Below are positions 9,690-18,959 of a DNA stretch of 64,000 nucleotides, in pieces. How positions within the stretch are numbered: the first letter of the stretch is position 1; each line of letters opens with the position of its first letter. Where the stretch lies: contig OX621254.1 of the NCBI GenBank assembly GCA_951640165.1, positions 23,782,001 through 23,846,000 on the forward strand. Reading direction: 5' to 3'. Under the pieces are notes generated by a model that made no database searches, was not told the origin of the DNA, and saw only the letters and a list, made by a program, of their open reading frames with translations. This DNA is from Pseudoips prasinana. Taxonomy: Eukaryota; Arthropoda; Insecta; Lepidoptera; Nolidae. The position numbers were made by a program, and so were the translations under genes.

Positions 9690-9885
9690 ATAAATAAAAG
9701 AGGTTTTTATTCACGTAGACTTTAAAAAAGTGTTTGTAAATAGTCAGAACATGTTTGTAGTAATATAGTTATGTGTACATAATTATTTCTAGTTACATAT
9801 AGATATTTAGGTACACGGATTGTAAGAAAACATTTATACAATTTATAACATGAATAAAATAAATTTAATTTGTTAAATTCTATTC
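9690..9885 (-). repeat. LINE 3' end fragment, family RA
   Basis: The + strand reads AATAAAAGAGGTTTTTATTCACG, then AGTCAGAACATGTTTGTAG and AGATATTTAGGTACACGG. On the minus strand this is a 3' UTR with AATAAA near its end and a T/A-rich tail. Other copies lie at 11,905, 15,200 (opposite), 46,490 and 54,690. Confidence 0.5.
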
Positions 9886-10029
9886 TAAACTATCTCCTAT
9901 TGGTTACGTGACTATACTTTTAATACTGGCTGCATTACAATAAGATCATATTTATTTTAGTACTGGAATAGTTCCATTTTCAATTCGTATGTATATTCTT
10001 TATAATGTAACATCCACTGTTTGTTCAAT

Positions 10030-10245
10030 ACTTTTATGTAACCAGAATCCAGATGTACTTTGTACTCGAAATACATTCACACTATTACAACTTTGTCTAA
10101 GCTCCCCGCAGGACAGGCTCAGCCTAGTGCAGGGAGTTTCGTAATTACATATTTATATTGGCAATAAAAATTGTACACTTTATTCTAACAACTTTGTATA
10201 AACGTGTTAATTCTTGGTTAATAAAGTTCTATTCTATTCTTATTT
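10030..10245 (+). repeat. LINE 3' tail fragment
   Basis: Contains CTCCCCGCAGGACAGGCTCAG and ends AATAAAGTTCTATTCTATTC, a polyadenylation-like signal plus a TATTC microsatellite tail, as in insect non-LTR retrotransposons. No coding part remains. Confidence 0.4.
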
Positions 10246-10249
10246 GTTG

Positions 10250-11010
10250 GGCAAAATATATGCCAGCATTCGGAAGACGTGTCAGCTCATTCCCTAACTA
10301 CTGAATACTTTGCCTGGTGACATCAGACAAGAAGATAAGAAATTAAAATTCTCTTGTTTAATGAGCCTATAGCCTCTTTATATCATTCTGTCTCCCGCTT
10401 TGCTCTGGAGGGAAGTGGAACTATTCATTTCTAACTCCTCCTTTTTTTTTCGTCTGATTAAATTCGTTGCGGGATCCAAGACAGTTAAAGCGATTCCCCG
10501 GGACATGCCGGAGCCTCACCGCTCAGTGTCATTTCATTGTATGCCACTGTTGATCCTGGCTTACAGGACTTGCAGTGGTGGGAAAGAGGGAGGGACTAGT
10601 CCCGATTTAAAAAAATGAAATTAAAATTCGCACGTCAGCTAAAAAGATATTTATTACATACTATGTAAAATGTAGTTATTAAGTATAAGGTTATAGATGT
10701 ATTTCATATTATGTTTTTATTATTGTAATATAGACTCAATGATCTCACAGTTAAACTGCGTAAGGAATTTTGTGAGGCTGTATAATTAGTTTTTAAGATA
10801 TTTTAAGAGAAATAAAGCAATACCAACCAACCAGGCGTGCAGCTATTTCTTTATGGATAACTTTGGCTACCGATCCTCTCGGCCCTAATTTGGCCACGCC
10901 AAAAGGCCAATTATGAATTTTCAATTGTTATAACTAGTTATCTTGAGAAATTATCATTACTCCTGACTGCTTAGCCAAAAGTCGTTCGATACCCATCTTG
11001 GACATATGAA
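10250..11010. other. No gene seen
   Basis: AT-rich sequence with a short GC-rich patch at 10,390-10,600 (CGATTCCCCGGGACATGCC), probably a decayed repeat. A 72-codon open frame there shows no domain, splice border or codon pattern worth calling. Confidence 0.4.
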
Positions 11011-11013
11011 TTC

Positions 11014-11276
11014 GCGTGGTTGGCAAATGCTTGCTTTTCACGCCGGAGGTCGTGGGTTCGATTCCCACCCAGGACAGGTATTTCTGTGCATGAACACATC
11101 TGTTTGTCCTGAGTCTGGGTGTAATTTTCTATATAAGTATGTATTTACAAAAGAAAAGTATTATATGTAGTATATCAGTTATCTGATACCCTTAGTAGGT
11201 ACAAGCTGTGCTTAGTTTGGGATCAGATGACCGTGAGTAAATAATGTCCCAGGATATTATTATCTATATTATTATT
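11014..11276 (+). repeat. SINE family S1, near full length
   Basis: tRNA-like head: GCGTGGTTGGCAAATGC (box A region) and GGTTCGATTCCC (box B), then body TCTGGGTGTAATTTTC...GTACAAGCTGTGCTTAGTTTGGGATC, tail ATATTATTATC. This is the most frequent SINE of the window (see 13,214; 15,497; 16,575; 29,930; 31,940). Confidence 0.75.
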
Positions 11277-11279
11277 TGT

Positions 11280-11900
11280 GTGATTACGATGAATATTTGT
11301 CTTTTATCTGGGTGTAATTTATCTATAATAAGTATGTATTTAAAGATATTTAAGTCTTGCATGTTTAATAAATGTCTGGTTGCCATAGTATAGGTTCTAA
11401 TGTGTCTAAATATTAATAAATTAAATGAGATCTGGTAACCGTGGTAACCCTACTCCCAATCTAGGGTCGTCAATCTCTCTAGTGGAGCTGGTAACTGCTT
11501 TAAATAACAAGAGAAAATGTTTTCATAAAATTAAATAGTAATACATTCGCCTTTGCCATTTGCACGATCTGCAAATATGATTTCCATTCTTTAAAATTCA
11601 CCCGCCAAGAATTTGTAGATGAAATCTATTCATTATTATAACTGAAAGATGCCAAAGGACTCCTCAGTTATTCATAAAATTGAGTGGATATGCTATAAAC
11701 AGATAGGTCTGCAATACTGCGCAGGGGCGATTGCTTGATTATCGTATGGGTAGTGGTAACCCTGTCTATGCATGAGACACTGCAGGTCCTACTCCTTGGT
11801 AGAAATAAATCAGGAAATATCTGGATAACTGTGTTACTACATTGAATTTAAGTATATGATATAATATCTAGGGACATAATATAATATCTAGGGCAATTGT
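11280..11900. other. No gene seen
   Basis: AT-rich sequence with a short S1-like piece at about 11,300-11,345 (TCTGGGTGTAATTTATC). No coding signal. Confidence 0.4.
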
Positions 11901-11904
11901 CTCA

Positions 11905-12120
11905 TAAAATAAAATAAATAAAAAAGGTTTTTATTCACGTAGACTTTAAAAAAGCGCTTGTTAATAGTCAGAACATGTTTGTAGTAATACATTTATTATT
12001 TCTAGTTACATATTACAGATATTTAGGTACACGGAATGTTAAAACATTTATACAATTTATTTTATAATGGTAGTGACATTAAGCTAGCTTGTATTAAGTT
12101 ATTGTCAAGGAGATTATGTT
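11905..12120 (-). repeat. LINE 3' end fragment, family RA
   Basis: Same family as 9,690: starts AAATAAAATAAATAAAAAAGG on the + strand and shares the internal blocks up to TAAGCTAGCTTGTATTAAG. Confidence 0.55.
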
Positions 12121-12139
12121 TAGTTGAAGTTTTTACACA

Positions 12140-12366
12140 CAAATCATCCTAGGCCCTAACTGTGCAAAGCTTGTACTATGGGTACCAGGCGACGATATAC
12201 ATACTTATATAGATAGATAAATACTTAAATACATAGAAAACATCCATTCGAATCCAATCCAATCCAATATTCGTGCTCATCACACAAATATTTGCACTTA
12301 CCGGGATTCGAACCCAGGACCACCAGCTTCGTAGGCAGGAGCACTACCAACTAGGCTACGGTCACA
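12140..12366 (-). repeat. SINE family S2
   Basis: Minus strand: tRNA-like head GCCTAGTTGGTAGTGCTCC (box A) and GGGTTCGAATCCC (box B), then GTGATGAGCACGAATATTGG and the 3' part GTACAAGCTTTGCACAG. It shares its 3' end style with S1 but has a different head. Confidence 0.7.
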
Positions 12367-12504
12367 AAATGACGTGTTGCTTCGCTGACACCGATACATT
12401 TGTGTGAAGACAATTAATGTGGGTATCGAATATAAAAGTTGTCGATGAGTTATTTTTAACTATGGTTTTTATTGGAGAGGTGTTCAGGCCGCGAAACCCT
12501 ATTT

Positions 12505-12718
12505 GTGTCAGAGTTGCTCAAGCTGCCCAATAAGCTTCTGAAATGGCTTAACGACTGTTTTCTAAGGACTACAACCGGGACCGACAGCTTAACGTGCCCT
12601 CCGAAGCACGGAGACGCTCAGAAGTTAAACCACTTTGGTGGTCACCCATCTATGGACTGACCCCGAGCTTAACCTCGCCGATCGCTTACGGACTGGTGAA
12701 AGCAACTAGCTATGAGCG
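12505..12718 (-). repeat. 5S-rRNA-headed SINE copy
   Basis: Minus strand: GATCGGCGAGGTTAAGC...GGTCAGTCCATAGATGGGTG, matching 5S rRNA boxes A and C, then the family body with CTGAGCGTCTCCGTGCTTCG. Reference copy with target duplication: 49,214-49,462. Confidence 0.65.
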
Positions 12719-13205
12719 CATGCTGGCTGGTGACTCTTCCAAATGGGACGCCGTGGTCTCCTTCTGTGAGGCAGTCATACAACAAAAGGAGGCCGCCGAG
12801 CGGGAGCGAGCAAGAGCAGTGCCTCTAGCACGAGTTCCTGCAGTTTACTTACTCGATTACACGTACAGTTTCGTCCCATAATTGAGAACCAGAGTTTTAG
12901 TTCTTAATAGTTTCCGCGAGAGGCGCTGATGCTCAATGTATGGGAGGAAACTGTACGATGTGATCGAGTAAGTAAACTGCAGGAACTCGTGCTAGAGGCA
13001 CAGATCCCGCTCGCAGACGTAGGTGTCGGGGGCGGAGTGGCAGCCGGTAGCCCAACTCCCCTCGTGGCTGCGACGGCAGTCAGAGAAGTGTCCTCTCCTG
13101 CCGTCAATTGCTAGCAGCTCCGGGAAGACAGTGATGATATTCTATGCCGTCACCACACATCATAAACAAAATATGGGCCTGAAGTAAACGTTATTCTATT
13201 CTATT
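12718..13205 (+). repeat. Probable LINE 3' remnant with an inverted duplication
   Basis: After the SINE, the + strand encodes SKWDAVVSFCEAVIQQKEAA, a C-terminal-looking retrotransposon peptide, and the block ends in (TATTC)n at 13,190-13,205. A 62-bp inverted repeat lies inside (separate entry). A LINE origin is inferred from the tail and peptide only. Confidence 0.35.
12819..13001. repeat. Inverted repeat, 62-bp arms, 58-base loop
   Basis: Left arm 12,819-12,880 (GTGCCTCTAGCACGAGTTCC...TCCCATA) pairs with 12,939-13,001 with few mismatches. Confidence 0.8.
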
Positions 13206-13213
13206 CTCTATGG

Positions 13214-13448
13214 CGGGCCTGTTGGCGTGGTTGGCAAATGCTTGCTTTTCATGCCGGAGGTCGTGGGTTCGATTCCCACCCAGGACAGACATTTGTGTGA
13301 ACCATGTTTGTTTGTACTGAGTCTGGGTGTAATTATCTATATAAGTACTTATTTACAAAAGAAAAGTAGTATATCAGTTATCTGGATTCCATAGTACAAG
13401 CTATGCTTAGTTTGGGATTGTGTAAATAATGTCCTAGGATATTATTAA
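13214..13448 (+). repeat. SINE family S1, near full length
   Basis: GGCGTGGTTGGCAAATGC, GGTTCGATTCCC, body and tail as in 11,014. It abuts a Helitron at 13,449. Confidence 0.75.
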
Positions 13449-13771
13449 CTAGCTGTAACCCGCGGTTTTACCCTCGTTTTAATTTTAAAAATTATCATAG
13501 CTCCACCCCCGTAAGTGATAGCGTGATAATATGCCTATGTGTTGACCCGACCTCTTAGTAATATTCATGCAAAATTTGAAGTAAATCCATGTAGTGCTTT
13601 GTGAGTTTAGCCCGGACATACATACAGACAAACAGACACACAGACGAAAATTCTAAAAACTATATTTTTGGCTTCGATATCGTTTGTAGATCACGCCCCA
13701 AGTATCCTTTTTTAAAAATATTCAAAGTACAGTTTTGACCCTCCTACTATTTTATTATATGTATGTATAGA
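13449..13771 (-). mobile_element. Non-autonomous Helitron, subfamily B
   Basis: CTAGCTGTAACCCGCGG at the left, TTATATGTATGTATAG(A) at the right; flanked by A and T. The most complete copy of the subfamily. Confidence 0.65.
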
Positions 13772-14029
13772 TATTATTCTACAATATATCAATAGATACA
13801 CGTGCACTACGAAAACAACTCTTTCTATCGACGCAATTTATAGCGTCTACAGGCTACAATGACTCGATAGTAAAATATTGTGAAATTCGCCATGCATTAT
13901 TTACCAAGATTTGTTACGATGAAACAAATCAATAACATGGATAATTTTTTACCATTTAACAGCGCAATAAATATGCGAATATACTATTTTATGAAAAAAT
14001 AAGCAATTGTAAAAAAGTCCTCCTAGCCG

Positions 14030-14880
14030 AATTACGGCCACGGCGGCCAGTCTCAATGGAGACTAGCCAATGGCGCGGGACATATAATAGTGCGCAAGTG
14101 TGTGGCCAAACACAGGAGCACTTAATATTCCAAAACTATCATGATCCGATGGAACGCCTAGCAACGCGAACGGAAAAAGGTCAGGTACAGGACCGACGGC
14201 TTTACGTGCTCTCCGAGGCACGGGGGTAGTGTTGAAAATGACTAAAGTGACTGAATTAGACTGACTGTCATTTACGGTCAAATTGGTCAAAAATGGTCAT
14301 TAACTGTCAAAAATGGTCATTTTCAGTCAATTTGATTTCAATAATATTATAGTACCTTTTAAGTTTTTGTCGTTGATAAAAGTCTATAACTTCTAAATTG
14401 AAACAAAAAAGTAGTTTTTATGATTTATAGTATCATTATATAGTGTTAATCATTTTACATTTCTAATCATGCGTGCATTTATGACAAAATGGCAACGCCT
14501 CGCGCATCGACTTAGATGTCGTCTTATCCTCTTATGATACAATACAAAATTAAACGTTGCTTCATTTAAACTTGCATATAAATTGGGTACCTAAATAAAT
14601 AAATAATTAGGTGGTAGTCGAGAATAGACAATAATATTTCAGTCAAATTGACTGAATTTGACAGTAAATGACCGGTCATTTAAGGTTTATGACAATTGTG
14701 ACTAGTCATATTCAGTCATTTTACATCTCTACACGGGGGTATAATACCGCCAACTCCCAGACTTCAGGCTGATGCTGAAAAATTTTGCTTTTTACAGAAA
14801 AGTTCAAAATCGTTTTTGGCCCGACCTGGGATTTGAACTCCCAGGACGTCATATCGTCTTATACGTGAAATCATAAAATC
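14030..14880. repeat. LINE-derived repeat split by a hAT element
   Basis: The left part (GGCCACGGCGGCCAGTCTCA...CTCTCCGAGGCACGGGGG) continues after the insertion as TATAATACCGCCAACTCCCA...CCCGACCTGGGATTTGAACT. Common lepidopteran retrotransposon 3' sequence; clade not determined. Confidence 0.45.
14227..14731. mobile_element. Non-autonomous hAT element, 505 bp
   Basis: Flanked by an exact 8-bp duplication CACGGGGG (14,219-14,226 and 14,732-14,739). Terminal inverted repeats start TAGTGTTGAAAATGACT and TAGAGATGTAAAATGACT. Inside are repeated GGTCAAAAATGGTCATT motifs near the left end and GACTGAATTTGAC near the right, as expected for transposase-binding subterminal repeats. No transposase ORF. 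Confidence 0.8.
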
Positions 14881-15197
14881 ATAAATTAAATGTTTTTCAC
14901 ACAATCCGTGACCTTAAATATCTATATTTATTTATTTATTGGCTCACCAACAATTGTTTACACTTATTACAGATTACAGGATACAAATGTTTATAAACAA
15001 GTCTAGTGTAACAATCACTGACAAGTTAGCACCGCATGTATAAATGAAACATACATCATTATAAAATATAAAAACAAAGAAAACAGACATAATCACATTA
15101 TTCAGTTATTAAAATTAAAAGGAATTTAAATTAAATTAAACAAACAGATACAACAAAAAAGAAATAAATGCAGATAACAATTAAAAACTGGTAAACA

Positions 15198-15345
15198 TAC
15201 AAAGTTATTATAGCGCATATATGTAACTAGAAATAATTATATATACTTAACTATATTACTACAGACATGTTCTGACTATTTACAAGCGTCTTTTTAAAGT
15301 ATTCGTGAATAAAAACCTTTTTTTATTGATTTATAGTGACGTTAT
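15198..15345 (+). repeat. LINE 3' end fragment, family RA (opposite orientation)
   Basis: Reverse complement of the 9,690 family: ATGTAACTAGAAATAATTAT...GTGAATAAAAACCTTTTTTT, with AATAAA just before the T-rich tail. Confidence 0.5.
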
Positions 15346-15496
15346 AGGTGAAAATTAGTACACACCCTCACACATACACTCACTCAAGTTTGAGTGGATG
15401 TATGTGGTGGTACACTCACAGAAAAAATACATACAAAAATGGTGAGTACACCACCCACACACAGAGGAATCCTGATCTTAATTTTACGTAAGATAC

Positions 15497-15712
15497 TAGA
15501 TAGGTCGTGGACTCGATTCCCACCCGGGACAGATATTTGTGTGCATGAACATGTCTGTTTGTCCTGAGTCTGGGTGTAAATTATCTATATAAGTATGTAT
15601 TTACAAAAGAAAAGTAGTATGTCAGTTATCTGGTTTCCATAGTACAAGCTCTGCTTAGTTTGGGATTAGAAGGCCGTGTGTATAATGTCCCAGGATATTA
15701 TATTATATAATT
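15497..15712 (+). repeat. SINE family S1, 5'-truncated
   Basis: Starts within the head (GTCGTGGACTCGATTCCC) and runs through the complete body and tail. Confidence 0.7.
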
Positions 15713-15839
15713 TTATTATAGTATTTACCTATATTAAAAATGATATAAATCGATTCAGTAAACGATTCTGAACAAACTATTTGCAGGATGTGAGTTAATT
15801 AAGTTAGATGTTGTATATATCATTTTATCTTAATTTTTT

Positions 15840-16190
15840 TATCGCGGGATGCCTCTGGTTGCGGACAGCGTAATAATCAGCCATTGTGGATATCCTCGGC
15901 GAAAGGCTTGTTAAAGAGTTATTGTAATTAAAAATGATAAATTATTCCAAATAACTTAAAAAACACTATCTAAAAATAAAACAAACAGTCAAATTGAATA
16001 CTATGGAGTATTCAATTTGACTGTTTGTTTTATTTTTAGATAGTGTTTTTTAAGTTATTCTTCTGGAATCCACCTCCACCAAACCTTTTTTTATCGTTTG
16101 AAGCCTCTGGTTGTGGGCAGCGAAAGATCGATCATTGTGGAGATTCTTGGGGAAGGCCTCTGTCCGGCTGTGTCCACGTTTTTCGGCTGA
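15840..16190 (+). repeat. LINE tail sequence in two copies around a perfect hairpin
   Basis: GCCTCTGGTTGCGGACAGCG...CATTGTGGATATCC (15,850) and GCCTCTGGTTGTGGGCAGCG...CATTGTGGAGATTC (16,100) are two versions of one LINE 3' motif, on either side of the 15,950-16,059 hairpin. Confidence 0.5.
15950..16059. repeat. Perfect hairpin, 53-bp arms, 4-base loop
   Basis: 15,950-16,002 is the exact reverse complement of 16,007-16,059; loop ATGG. A related single-arm sequence is at about 19,530-19,590 (ATTATTCCAAATAACGTAAA). Confidence 0.95.
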
Positions 16191-16199
16191 TATAATATA

Positions 16200-16252
16200 A
16201 TTATAATAATAATAACTAGGGACAATGTCACACAGATCATCCTAGCCTACAT
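16200..16252 (-). repeat. SINE family S2 3' fragment
   Basis: Reads GGGACAATGTCACACAGATCATCC on the + strand, the 3' end of S2, cut off where the foldback MITE begins. Confidence 0.6.
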
Positions 16253-16255
16253 ATA

Positions 16256-16442
16256 CGACTGCAAACTTAAGCACCTTCTACACGGTTGCAAACCAACGTC
16301 CCAACAGAGGTCACCCTGGTGGTTACCATCCATCTAGACTATGTGTGTGTGTTGTGCAGTCTAGATGGATGGTAACCAGCAAGGTGACCCCTGTTGGGAC
16401 GTTGGTTTTCAACCGTGTAGAAGATGCTTAAGTTTGCAGTCG
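16256..16442. mobile_element. Foldback MITE (family M2)
   Basis: Arms 16,254-16,340 and 16,358-16,444 pair over about 87 bp with few mismatches; loop about 17 bases, GT-rich. Ends CGACTGCAAACTTAAGCA with flanking TA on both sides, fitting a TA target duplication. No coding frame. Confidence 0.75.
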
Positions 16443-16574
16443 TATCGATGAAATGCATATTTAAGCTGCTGTACGCAAGGGTTGCCAACGGAAGCCCATT
16501 ACTAAACATTTTCTGAGCGTCCACCTGGCTGTCAGCGGGCTGTAACTCATAAACGAATATTTAGTTTTTTTTTA

Positions 16575-16795
16575 CACACGGCCTTCTAATCCCAAACTAA
16601 GCAGAGCTTGTACTATGGAAACCAGATAAGTGATATACTACATATACTACTTTTCTTTTGTAAAAACATACTTATATAGATAATTACACCAAGACTCAGG
16701 ACTGTCAGGACAAACAGACATGTCCATGCACACAAATATCTGTCCTGGGTGGACATCTAACCCACGACCTCCGGCGTGAAAAGTAAGGATTTCTA
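16575..16795 (-). repeat. SINE family S1
   Basis: Minus-strand copy: body CCAAACTAAGCAGAGCTTG (complement) and head CCCACGACCTCCGGCG; the outer end of the head is lost. Confidence 0.7.
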
Positions 16796-17317
16796 TTGCC
16801 GCTATAAAATCAAATAATGTTATTTAAATTACTAATGCCTCTTGATAGTACGGAACCCGTCTGGCACTTGGCCGGTTATTGACTACTACCTGTGCCTCGC
16901 GGTTTTACCCGCGTTGAATTTTATAAATTATCACAGCTCCTCCCCCGTACGTGGTAGTGTGATAATATGTAGCCTATATGTTGACCCGACCTCTGAGTAA
17001 TATTCATGCAAAATTTTTTTTATCGAATAGAACATTTTTATTTCTCTCATTTTAGGTACATAGCATCTTATACATAGTTACAATTTGATAGTTTAGATTT
17101 AGACCTTTGTGAGAGCTGGAGTCTATACTGGGTTCAAGACCTGTATGACAGATCTCCAGGCAATCACCCTCTTAAATTACTTAACTAAATGCGGATATAA
17201 ATAAATTCAAAACGGAACGATCATTGTATTGGTATTGAGAGGAAAAGTGTGTGTGTGTGTGTCTGTGTGTGTGTGAGTGAGTGTGTGTGCGAGTGTATGC
17301 GTGTGTGTATAAGGTAT

Positions 17318-18161
17318 TTAAGTGAGTACTCTAATTATATTTTCGGTCTCAGCGTAGTCCAGTTTAGATAACCAGTTTGATACTATTTTTCTACATCTCG
17401 ATTTACACATAGGATATATATTTAAAATATTATTTGACTTATTGTAAATAAAACTGCTAAGAAAATAATAGGAACGTTTGGCCAAACCACAACTCACACG
17501 GACAGAGGAGCAAACTGTATATTTACGGCGAAGAGAATTAAATTTAGAAGGTTCAAAGGGAATCTGGGAGTGAGTGGTTAGAATGAGGTTAAGAATGAAC
17601 AATTTCCGAACGGAGAGAACATTGCAAGTTTTGTATAAATCGGTAGTAGGAAATTGATACGGCAGCCTCCAGCCAACTTTCAGGATAGCTCTCTGAGCGC
17701 GTTCAAGCTTCAGCATGTAAGTTTTGGCGGCGCCACCCCAAGAAACGATACAATACTGAATGACAGATTGACAAAGCGCAAGATATACAAGTTTTAAGAC
17801 ACGCGTATCAGCAATGTGGCGGAGATTCTTAAAAATGTATATGAGCCTACGTGGTGTTCAGATTGATAACCGCTTACAATTTTATAAACATATCGATACC
17901 CTTACGTCTAGACGTAAGGGTATCGATATGTTTATAAAATTGTAAGCGGTTATCAATCTGAACACCCAGATATTTTATGCAGTTTGTACGGTTAAGGCGT
18001 GGACAGTTACATATACCATTACGAGGCTGAGGACAAGAGTGGGCAATTAAGGAACAAGAAGATGGTATGTTTCGTGTCTGGGATAGTGAAAAGGTGAGGT
18101 AATTCGTTTTCTCAATATTCAGAGTGAGCAAGTTATAGGCCAACCAATCAGAAACTACCTG
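17318..18161 (-). pseudogene. C-terminal part of a LINE reverse transcriptase ORF, broken by a palindrome
   Basis: Coding runs right to left. 18,161 to about 17,910 encodes VSDWLAYNLLTLNIEKT...IKYLGVQIDNRL, the segment just after the polymerase core in Jockey LINEs and colinear with the intact LINE at 32.6-35.6 kb. At 17,910 a 57-bp inverted copy interrupts the frame. Coding resumes at about 17,852 (LIYIFKNLRHIADTR...SWGGAAKTYMLKLERAQRAIL) and ends with a stop at 17,318, after a C-terminal stretch with several Cys and Arg. Truncated at its 5' end on insertion, so it never encoded a full protein here. Confidence 0.8.
17853..17966. repeat. Perfect 114-bp palindrome, 57-bp arms, no loop
   Basis: 17,853-17,909 and 17,910-17,966 are exact reverse complements, centred on TCTAGA. 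One arm is original LINE coding sequence; the other is its inverted copy. Confidence 0.97.
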
Positions 18162-18540
18162 AAATTTGAAGTAAATCCATGCAGTACTTTTTGAGTTTAG
18201 CCCAGACATACATACAGACAAACAGACACACAGACAAAGATTCTAAACAGTATATTTCTGGCTTCGATATCGATTGTAGATCGCGCACCAAGTATGCTTT
18301 TTTTTTAAATATTCAATGAACAGTTTTGACTTTCCTACGATTTTATTATATGTATAGATATAGATTATACATTGAAAAACCTCCTGTTGATACCATTATA
18401 CGATTTAAATATTTTTATACGATAAAAAAAGGCAAAAAGCTTCTCGAAAACTTGTCTACTATTTAAATTGTCATTTTATAATGTCAGCCGAAGCTGAAGA
18501 TTTCCACAATGGAGTTGGGTCCATCATTTGTAGGGATAAG

Positions 18541-18781
18541 ACGGTCACCAAAGCCTAGTTGGTAGTGCTCCTGTCTACGAAGCTGGTGGTCCTGGGTTCG
18601 AATCCAGGTAAGTGCAAATATTTGTGTGATGAGCACGAATATTTGTTTCTGAGTCATGGATGTTTTCTATGTATATAAGTATTTATCTATCTATATATAG
18701 TATTATTTCGTCGCCTGGTACCCACAGTACAAGCTTTGCTTAGTTTGGGGCTAGGATGATCTGTGTGACATTGTCCCGAGA

Positions 18782-18826
<45 letters not shown>
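18541..18826 (+). repeat. SINE family S2 with a 42-base A tail
   Basis: Head GCCTAGTTGGTAGTGCTCC and GGGTTCGAATCC, full body, then 42 uninterrupted A (18,785-18,826). The long pure A tail suggests a young insertion. A run this long is also error-prone in sequencing. Confidence 0.8.
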
Positions 18827-18829
<3 letters not shown>

Positions 18830-18839
18830 ATTACGAAGT

Positions 18840-18945
18840 ATGATGGTCATAGTAGACAGAGAGACTGCCCGTTCTCTGGTAAATATGCCCTCGGGAGGAC
18901 TTCTACGCCCACGCGATAGATGGGGTAGCGATATTCTATGCCTAT
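18840..18945 (-). repeat. LINE tail fragment
   Basis: Complement of the block at 23,420-23,500 (CCCATCTATCGCGTGGGCG, ACCAGAGAACGGGCAG). Confidence 0.4.
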
Positions 18946-18959
18946 TTTTAGTTTTTTTT

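Larger units (their letters stand above)
17017..18161 (-). mobile_element. 5'-truncated Jockey-like LINE inside a Helitron
   Basis: Target duplication AAATTT (17,011-17,016 and 18,162-18,167). On the minus strand it ends in an A-rich tail (CGATAAAAAAAA). It keeps only the end of the reverse transcriptase ORF and the 3' UTR, which contains a (GT)n run at 17,246-17,305. It carries a perfect 114-bp palindrome. Confidence 0.85.
16886..18358 (-). mobile_element. Helitron subfamily B, split by a LINE insertion
   Basis: The left part 16,886-17,016 (CTACCTGTGCCTCGCGG..., hairpin end) and the right part 18,162-18,358 (...TATGTATAGA) join without gap to the subfamily consensus. The inserted LINE (17,017-18,161) is flanked by AAATTT on both sides. 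Confidence 0.8.
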
